Source: Oegoconia quadripuncta (Eukaryota > Arthropoda > Insecta > Lepidoptera > Autostichidae). From it: 64,000 nucleotides of DNA. The notes under the pieces were generated by a model. That model ran no database searches. It saw nothing but the letters and a program-made list of their open reading frames with translations, and was not told the origin of the DNA. The stretch lies in the NCBI GenBank assembly GCA_949316235.1, contig OX438758.1, positions 8,155,731-8,219,730 on the forward strand, given 5' to 3'. Of the stretch, positions 37,089 to 64,000 are shown in pieces (within the stretch, counting starts at the first letter, position 1; every line of letters begins with the position of its first letter). The translations under genes were made by a program, and so were the position numbers.

Positions 37089-37172
37089 CTACATAGACGC
37101 GATCTCATCGGGCGCGACGGAGACGGCTCCTGCGATCTCACGCACGAAGAACGCGTCGAAGTTGAACTCAGA
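37089..37172 (-). other. In-frame open extension after the Gcn5 stop codon
   Basis: Directly after the TGA of Gcn5 the same frame continues for 27 sense codons (from SEFNFDAFF to DEIASM) before a TAG. By count 21 of 27 third positions are G or C, similar to the real coding part of the last exon and unlike the AT-rich surroundings. It could be translated by stop-codon readthrough, be a former C-terminus cut off by a recent nonsense change, or be GC-rich 3' UTR. The base after TGA is T, not the C that favours readthrough in flies. Sequence alone cannot decide. Confidence 0.4.
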
Positions 37173-57585
<20,413 letters not shown>

Positions 57586-57929
57586 TGAGGAGGTACAGCG
57601 ACGAATTAATAACTATTACACCCCCAATTTAGTTAATAAAACACGAGTAATTACGACAACAGAGCAATATACATTTTTATTTAATTAGGATTTTAGAAAA
57701 TAAATAATATCACAGCGACAAGCGACTTTTATGAATGAATGAAATGAATAAGCACAGATTACTCAGATAATGTCTAAAGACAATAAACCATGGACTGTTT
57801 TTCGTTTTAATTGATTCCTCTCGGAGAAGGCAAAGGGATCTAAGCCTATACAACCATGTCTTATTTCTTCTTAGTGAAGTCAGTTTCAGTCAAGTCAATC
57901 GTCAAGTATACGCTTGGCGTATACAGTAG

Positions 57930-58220
57930 TGTCGATTCGGATGTACACTAACTAAAACCAGTTTTAGAGTGGTGCCGTCGCATCGTACTGTACCAGGGAG
58001 AAAGAGACAGTGGTGTCGATTCGGTTGTACGTTGTACGCAAACTAAACTAAAACCAATTTTAAAGTAGGTCTGTCATTTTCTCTCTGGAACAATATAATG
58101 TGACAGCACCAGTCTAAACCTGGTTTTAGTTTAGTTCGTGCGCAGCCGAATCGACACCAGTATTACTCTAAAACTGGTTTTAGTTTAGTTGGTGTACATC
58201 CGAATAGACACCATTATCTA
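57930..58220. mobile_element. Foldback MITE (family H-related) upstream of Gcn5
   Basis: Four blocks of GTGTCGATTCGG/CCGAATCGACAC type with AACTAAAACCAGTTTTA repeats occur in both orientations. It starts about 350 bp upstream of the Gcn5 start codon, so it may overlap promoter sequence. Confidence 0.55.
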
Positions 58221-58844
58221 GTCACGGTCCATTCGTTCTTTAGTAAAGTGGCAGAATGCTTTACGACAGATATTGGCGTCTCTTGTGGGGAAACCCAAAA
58301 GCTTCGTTACGCACTTTCTTCTACAGTTCACTTGTACACCAACACTGACTTTTGCTGCACAATATTCTGCCATGAAAACTCAAGAATTCACAAATTATAG
58401 AAGTAAACAATACTGTTTAAATCGATTATGAACCTCGTTTAAATACACAATGGTATCTCAAGTATCAACTTGATTGCAATTTTGCGTTCAACAGGATATG
58501 GGTGGATTGCACCATCCTAAATTCAATCAGATTTCAGTACTGCCGAGTTGCCGTCAACCCAGCAGCGCCACCAGACACCCCCCCCCCTTTCGTTAACTGA
58601 ATGTAGTCTAATTTACATGAAAATCGGAGACCGTGGCGCTGTTGGGACCATGTACACGATTTTGAGCAGCACGTGAAAACTTGAGCGTACGATTCGCCAC
58701 CAAAATGGCCCTGTATATTTTGCTTCAGATGCAACCTCAGTATTCCCCATGCATAGTACAGAACACTAGGGTTTCCATCATTGTTTGGTCTATTTTTTCC
58801 AATTAAACGAACTTGTAATACATACATTGCAATTTAAAAGAATG
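58221..58844. other. Upstream spacer, no gene seen
   Basis: Between the foldback element and SINE C. The open frame at 58534-58827 has no protein-like motif. Confidence 0.35.
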
Positions 58845-59118
58845 GATTGTCGTTGGCTTAGCGGTTAAGACGCGGTCTCCCAGTTTGGGATGTCCGGGTT
58901 CGAGTCCCAGGCAGGCCATGTACCAATGAGGTTTTATATTTAATTATGTGCATTTGTGCGACTGCTCTCTTGAACGTGAAGGTAAACATCGTGAGGAATC
59001 CTGAATGCCGGAGATATAAAAATTCAAAGGCATGTAACCTGCTTGGGCCAGCGTGGTGGACTGTGGCCCATACTCCCTCATTATACGATGCAGTGGGATG
59101 TTTATGGGCTGATGATGT
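58845..59118 (+). mobile_element. SINE family C upstream of Gcn5
   Basis: A box in TCGTTGGCTTAGCGGTTAAG, B box CGGGTTCGAGTCCC, body matching the 21635 copy and ending GGGCTGATGATG. It lies between Gcn5 and the unidentified right-end gene. Confidence 0.75.
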
Positions 59119-59992
59119 ATTCAAAAGAAATAAAAGACAATTGTCAATACTGTATTGGTTTGTATTTCAACACTGTGTACACTTGAAGTACATACATGAC
59201 ACTTTCAGATGGGAATGTAAATACATTGTGTAACTATATTTAACGGTATTTGTTAAAAGTACATACCAGTCTCCTTGTTAATATAAAATCCAAAGGATTG
59301 CTCGTATAAGTACGTTAACTGTACTGCGTAAGTAATAACTTAAATGCTCACTTATAATAACACTTAAACTTAAAGTAATTTTAAAGTTTGAACGAATAAT
59401 ATCGCTTTTAAACACAAGTCCTTAAACCAATTTTGGTTGGGACAATGTAAGAGCTTGAATTTAAAGACGATAATATTTAAAATTAAGTTCAGACTAGATT
59501 TTATCAACTACACTTTCTCAGAGCCACGAAATTAGTGTTTCAGGTTCATCATTACAACCGCTTACCCAGCCTGACTAAAGAGCTAATTGGGCATCAATGG
59601 TTGTGAAAGGGCCCGTTTAAACATTTACATTTTTTTACGTAATTAGGAAATATCACATTTACAAAGCAAAATAGCTGTTGTAGCAATAACTTTAAAAATA
59701 TGTAAGTAAGTAAATCCATTAAGTAAACAAGCAAATTAATTTGGTATAATTCTGCTAAATGTTATAGATACATACTTAAATATCTAATACCACTCGCCTT
59801 TTAGCTTTACGAAAGTTACATCGCTCTGACGAGCTCGCGAAAGACAATTGAAGGCCACTGATTGGTTGAGGTACTTATAATACAGTAAGGTTAGAATAAT
59901 AATGTTAACAACAAGTGGATTGAAATTTAAATGATATTTTAGTTAAATATTTATAGGTATACGGAGAAATTTAATTCGGGCATGTAATTGAT

Positions 59993-60200
59993 GTTTACTG
60001 GTGACTCTACTTTTAAACAACACCTATCCACTGTGGTTTCCCAGAGTCGAATTCGGCCGAAAATTATTGAAACTCCATACTAAAAGATAGTTTCAGAATG
60101 GTTTACTTTATATGAATAATCGAAATTTTTTTGATCGAATTCGGTTATGGTTCCTTGGGAAAAGTTGCTCGTAAACAGGAGTAGAGTCACCAGTATACAG
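59993..60200. mobile_element. Small foldback element
   Basis: TTTACTGGTGACTCTACTTT at the left is mirrored by TATACTGGTGACTCTACTCC read inward from the right, with GAATTCG blocks inside both arms. About 200 bp, no ORF. Confidence 0.5.
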
Positions 60201-61299
60201 GAATTACACGAATTAATATTAAATCGCTGGTAGTGAAATAAAATATAAAGGAATATAAAAAAAATAAAGTAAAATAAAATAAACACCAAAGTTGAATTGA
60301 AATTGGACATTATGAAAGGATACAAAACAAACTAAAAATGGTGTAATGAGCGAAATTGAGAGGACCATCTTCTTTCGTTCAATATAAAAATACAGCTAAG
60401 AGTATACAACGCTGTACTGCAAATAGTAACCTGTCGACTGCAGATAGGCGACCTCATAAACCATCAGATTTAGTATTGTTTTGAAAATTAATCTATTACA
60501 TTAAACTTTTTTTAAGTTTCCAAAATAGTCGGAACCAGCAAATAATCACGCGGGGAGAACCACAGATGAATGACAATTGACAGTGTTGCCCTAATATAAA
60601 CAAACATACTCATTATTTCTCTTTTTGCAAAAAAGATTACTATTTGAATTGTTAAGTTCAAGAAACGGAATATGTCGAAAACCATAAGGTTTTTAGTAAG
60701 GTCAAAATTGGATAATCCAATGTGTTATAGGGTTACCTATCTGGTGTTGGGTTATATACAATCTACAGAATCCTGCAGGTAATAGGTTCGACAGTAAGTA
60801 GCATTGTTAGTCAATTACACTATGGACGGATACCCTTACACATGTTAATTGTATAGTAAGCAATTAGGGCCACCACAACCGTCAAAATTACATTAAACAA
60901 TTGATTAGAAAACCTGACACTGTTTATTACTTAAAACCTATGATTATTGCAAAAACTAAACTTCTAAAGATTATAAAGCCCTGGGATTCTTAGTAGAATC
61001 TAAAAAAATCGATACCATACCTAATAGTTTACATACACATTTTTTATTTACAGAGAACGTAAAACCAATATGGTGTAGGGTCAAACCTAAGCTCTCTAAT
61101 CAATTTGTTCAAATTTTGAAATTTTCTACCCAACTACTTAGGTACAATGTAACATTGGTTCCCACGTTCAAGATACGTAGTTATGAGATCATGAACCAAT
61201 CATATTAATTTTTTAAGTACAACACTGATATAGTTACGTACGACTTTTGGTAGCATATGACATATTGTATCAATGTGTTCATTATTACTGAATCGGTCC

Positions 61300-61637
61300 T
61301 TAAGAGGGTTTATCCCACACGGCATTCCAAGCAAACTTTCAAGCCCAAATTTTTCGAAATGAATATACAGATTCTAATGGAACTTTATAAATATAAGCAG
61401 GTACGTGGACTTAAAAATTACAAAATATCAAATTTAAAAGAATATATTCCATTTTTTTTCTGTTACTATGGAAAACTTAAATTCGCTCCAATTTAGTAGT
61501 TCTACTCTTTCGGAAATATGCTCTACTAACTTTTTAGATCTATGTACATGTTTTGTGCTCATAAAGTTTCATTAGAATCGTTTTATATATTTCGAAAAAT
61601 TTGTAGTCGAAATTATGTGCGGAATACGCTCTCTTAA
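61300..61637. mobile_element. Foldback MITE (family F)
   Basis: TTAAGAGGGTTTATCCCACA at the left and TTAAGAGAGCGTATTCCGCA read inward at the right. Both arms share TTTTTCGAAAT and GATTCTAATG. It lies downstream of the right-end gene. Confidence 0.65.
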
Positions 61638-62220
61638 TGGACTCATCCGCTTCAATTAGTTTTAAATTGATCTTCACCTATCTAAAATTAGTAAGAACTT
61701 TGATGACAATATAGCTTATAAATGGGATAACATGATTTTTTTTTCATTCGACCGGTTCCTTCTTAACACATTCATGGACAGTAAACAGTAGAATTTATAT
61801 TCTTACGTATGACTGCTATAGCATAGAAGTCCTGTGTCCATCATAGTGTTATGTACATCAGTATTTAGGCACAAGGCATGAAGGTAACTTAGGTAAAAAA
61901 GAACACTATTTCGTTGACTAGGCGGAGTCGCGGTGTTTCTAACTTCGTATAAACTACAATCCTTAACAATATAAAATATCACTTTTTATTCATAGACGTC
62001 ACATCACTGGAAGTTTCGAACTGATATGATATATTTTTTAAATTTTTTGAGTATTTTTTCTTTATCATAGCATGAACACTGTCGCACTAGGGTTGGCCAA
62101 TGCGTAAATTATTGGTCGTTATTGGCCACTAGATCTAGCGGGTCACTAAGTGGGAGACACGTGTTTGGCACGGGCGGCGGGTTATTGAGGGTTGACTGCG
62201 CCCTCAGTTGCGGCACATCC

Positions 62221-63887
62221 TCAGTTTTGAGGGCTGGACACCGCGCTCACCGACGCGGAGTCCTGCCGTGAACTCTCCGCTCTTGGGGCACCAGTAGGCG
62301 TAGATGAGCAAGATCTGAAAATATTTAAATTTTTTAAATGTATTTGTTTAATAGTAATTAGGTTATCATATCACGGTAATTACTTGGGACAAACGTACAA
62401 ATGCACATTTTTGTATGCACAACGGGTCAGCGCTTGATCTTAATCACGAAATAGAAGATGAGGCTGAAGGTGAAAGCGAACTTATCCGGAACTTTCTGCT
62501 TATTTGGGGGACTGGATTGGCCTATCCTATATCAAACATACAAGCAGTATTTTTAAAAACAGTTATTTATGCTTAGGTAATAGGTACATTATGTACAAAA
62601 TAAATTTTTATACCAACAAGCTTTACTGATCTTTAAATATTAATTTAAATTAATCCAATATTAATTCGACGTTAAAAAAATGTTGATTACTATAATTGAT
62701 AAGATAGCCAGTCCCCCAAATAGGATTGGGCTTCTGGGTTAGTACGCTTCTCTTCGGCCTCATCTTACTTAACATCAGATGTGATTGAGGGGAAGTGCTT
62801 ACCCGTAGTGCAAAACAAAATGTTTTTTTACCATTTAGATATAATTTTGTAATTTGCTGTTGTATGTAAAAAAATGGGCATCACAAAATCTTTTTTAGTT
62901 TCATGCTTTAGAACAAATTAGCCCAACAATCGGCGAGCAAAGATTGTACTTAATTTCAATGTCTTTCGACGAGTGCCTACATGCTATAATCAAACTTTTC
63001 ATTAGTTACTACAAATTAAATAAACAATAAGGTCCAGTAAAGTGTGAAAATTTTTAGGGAATTTTTAATTCTCGCCTGGCCAGCTACCTCTATCTAATAT
63101 AACCCTGCCGCCAAATAGCAATGTTGTGTTCCAGCTGTTTAAGATAAGATAGCCTAGTTCACTAAATAAGTTCCTTCTTCAACCTCACCTTCACTTAACA
63201 TCAGGTGTGATTGAGGCCAGCGCTAAACATGACCAGCGTAGTTATAAGGAAACTGTTTGCCTGTACCTGGCAGGGTGTGCGCAGCGCGCGTCGGCCTGCC
63301 GCACAGTGCTCGGTTCGCAGGCCCGGAGCGAGGGCATCAGCTCGTCGGGAGACGACGCACGGCTGCTCCTCTCACTGCCCGCCTCTTCGTACGAGTTGTC
63401 ACTTGTTAGCTGGAATGTTTCAATGAAATGAATTAATTTTTTGAACTCTTAATCGAATTTGCTTATTCGAATGTGTGAATGAAGTGAGAAATTTTTAATT
63501 AAAACTTTTATGGAATATCAAAATGATTTTGAAAATTTTGATGAGCTAACATACTTGTGATAAGTAGACTGTACAAGGTGTCCAATTGGCCATGGAAGAG
63601 AAGTATTTTAACGTAACACTGCATTTTATATGTTATTTTGTTATTATTTTATATTTTAACATCGTGCCTTAAAATATTACAATTTCGAAATTATAATTTT
63701 TTTATGGTTATTTTGAAATAGTAGAATATTTAAAAAGAACTTTTCCTGCATGCACTATAGATTTTTGACAAGACACAGTATAGTGACTTACCAGTGTAAG
63801 AGGATGCCTATTCCGTGCAGGACTAAGCGCGCGACTTCGTGCCTCTTCCACCTCCAACTGCAGAATACTCTCCTGGCTGCCCGTGAA
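62221..63887 (-). CDS. Unidentified gene, last three coding exons (5' part beyond window)
   Basis: Three exons join in frame on the minus strand: 63887-63792 (32 codons), 63409-63267 (47 codons plus 2 nt) and 62314-62221 (1 nt, 30 codons, TGA). Acceptors end in CAG (preceded by TTTCT, TTCC and TTTT tracts); the two visible donors are GTAAGT and GTACAG. The joined tail of about 110 residues starts FTGSQESILQLEVEEARSRA and ends SSPQN. It is rich in Ser, Arg, Glu and Ala (SERSSRASSPDE, SSRQDSASVS), as in the disordered, phosphorylation-prone ends of signalling or scaffold proteins. No domain is visible and I do not recognise the family. An AATAAA lies at 61990-61985, about 230 nt past the stop. 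The gene sits head-to-tail upstream of Gcn5. Phase agreement, good splice sites and GC-rich codons make a real gene likely; its function is unknown. Confidence 0.7.
62415..62822. mobile_element. Two SINE B 3' ends in opposite orientation
   Basis: 62415-62520 is a minus-strand 3' end (GCACAACGGGTCAGCGCTTG). 62698-62822 is a plus-strand 3' end (GATAAGATAGCCAGTCCCCC to ACCCGTAGTGCAAAAC). They form an imperfect inverted pair in the last intron of the right-end gene. Confidence 0.55.
63060..63230 (+). mobile_element. SINE family B 3' part
   Basis: TCGCCTGGCCAGCTACCTCT through TTAACATCAGGTGTGATTGA. It ends about 40 nt beyond the 3' side of the exon at 63267-63409, inside the last intron of that gene. 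Confidence 0.5.
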
Positions 63888-64000
63888 CTGAGAAAGACAA
63901 CAAAAAAAGACGTTTGAAATAAACGTACAAATAAGTCTCCTGATTTGAAGATACTTGCAACGCGATGCTTGGTTAATCGACATTTGATTCATTATCGGAA

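Noticed and set aside
58858..58920. tRNA gene
   Set aside because: Same reason: part of SINE family C, with a copy at 21635.

Overview
The window looks like nuclear DNA of a lepidopteran insect (moth or butterfly). It is AT-rich, its genes are split by GT-AG introns, and most of it is a mosaic of elements of lepidopteran type: several tRNA-headed SINE families, degraded LINEs, Helitron-like TC...CTAG elements, and MITEs with TA, TTAA or 8-bp target duplications. I see no prokaryotic feature, CRISPR array, rRNA or functional tRNA. The species cannot be named from sequence alone.

Right half (about 37-57.6 kb, minus strand): one complete gene, the histone acetyltransferase Gcn5/PCAF (KAT2). I could assemble it as 20 exons with consistent phases and GT-AG junctions, giving 812 residues: PCAF N-terminal domain, GNAT-type HAT domain and C-terminal bromodomain. 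Its introns carry many repeats, including a 79-bp perfect inverted repeat, a 74-bp triplication that starts 12 bases before an acceptor, a 122-bp minisatellite and a 2-kb inverted-repeat-bounded segment. After the TGA stop, the frame stays open for 27 GC3-rich codons, a possible readthrough extension.

Far right (62.2-63.9 kb, minus strand): the last three coding exons, with stop, of a second gene whose 5' part is beyond the window. It gives a Ser/Arg-rich C-terminal tail of about 110 residues that I cannot name.

Left-centre (24.8-25.1 kb, minus strand): the first coding exon of a rhodopsin-family neuropeptide GPCR of the pyrokinin/CAPA/neuromedin-U receptor type (N-terminus, TM1, TM2). No later exon was recognised to its left, so the first intron may run past the window edge.

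The rest (1-24.8 kb and 25.4-37 kb) is transposon territory: SINE families A, A', B and C, degraded LINE 3' ends, a piggyBac-like TTAA element, a TA-flanked MITE family in several copies, and a hAT-like element (8-bp target duplication) interrupted by a dead non-LTR retrotransposon. I found no new multi-gene system. The most useful leads are the Gcn5 readthrough candidate, an apparently discrete 300-bp retroposon found at two sites, and the unusual repeat structures inside Gcn5.
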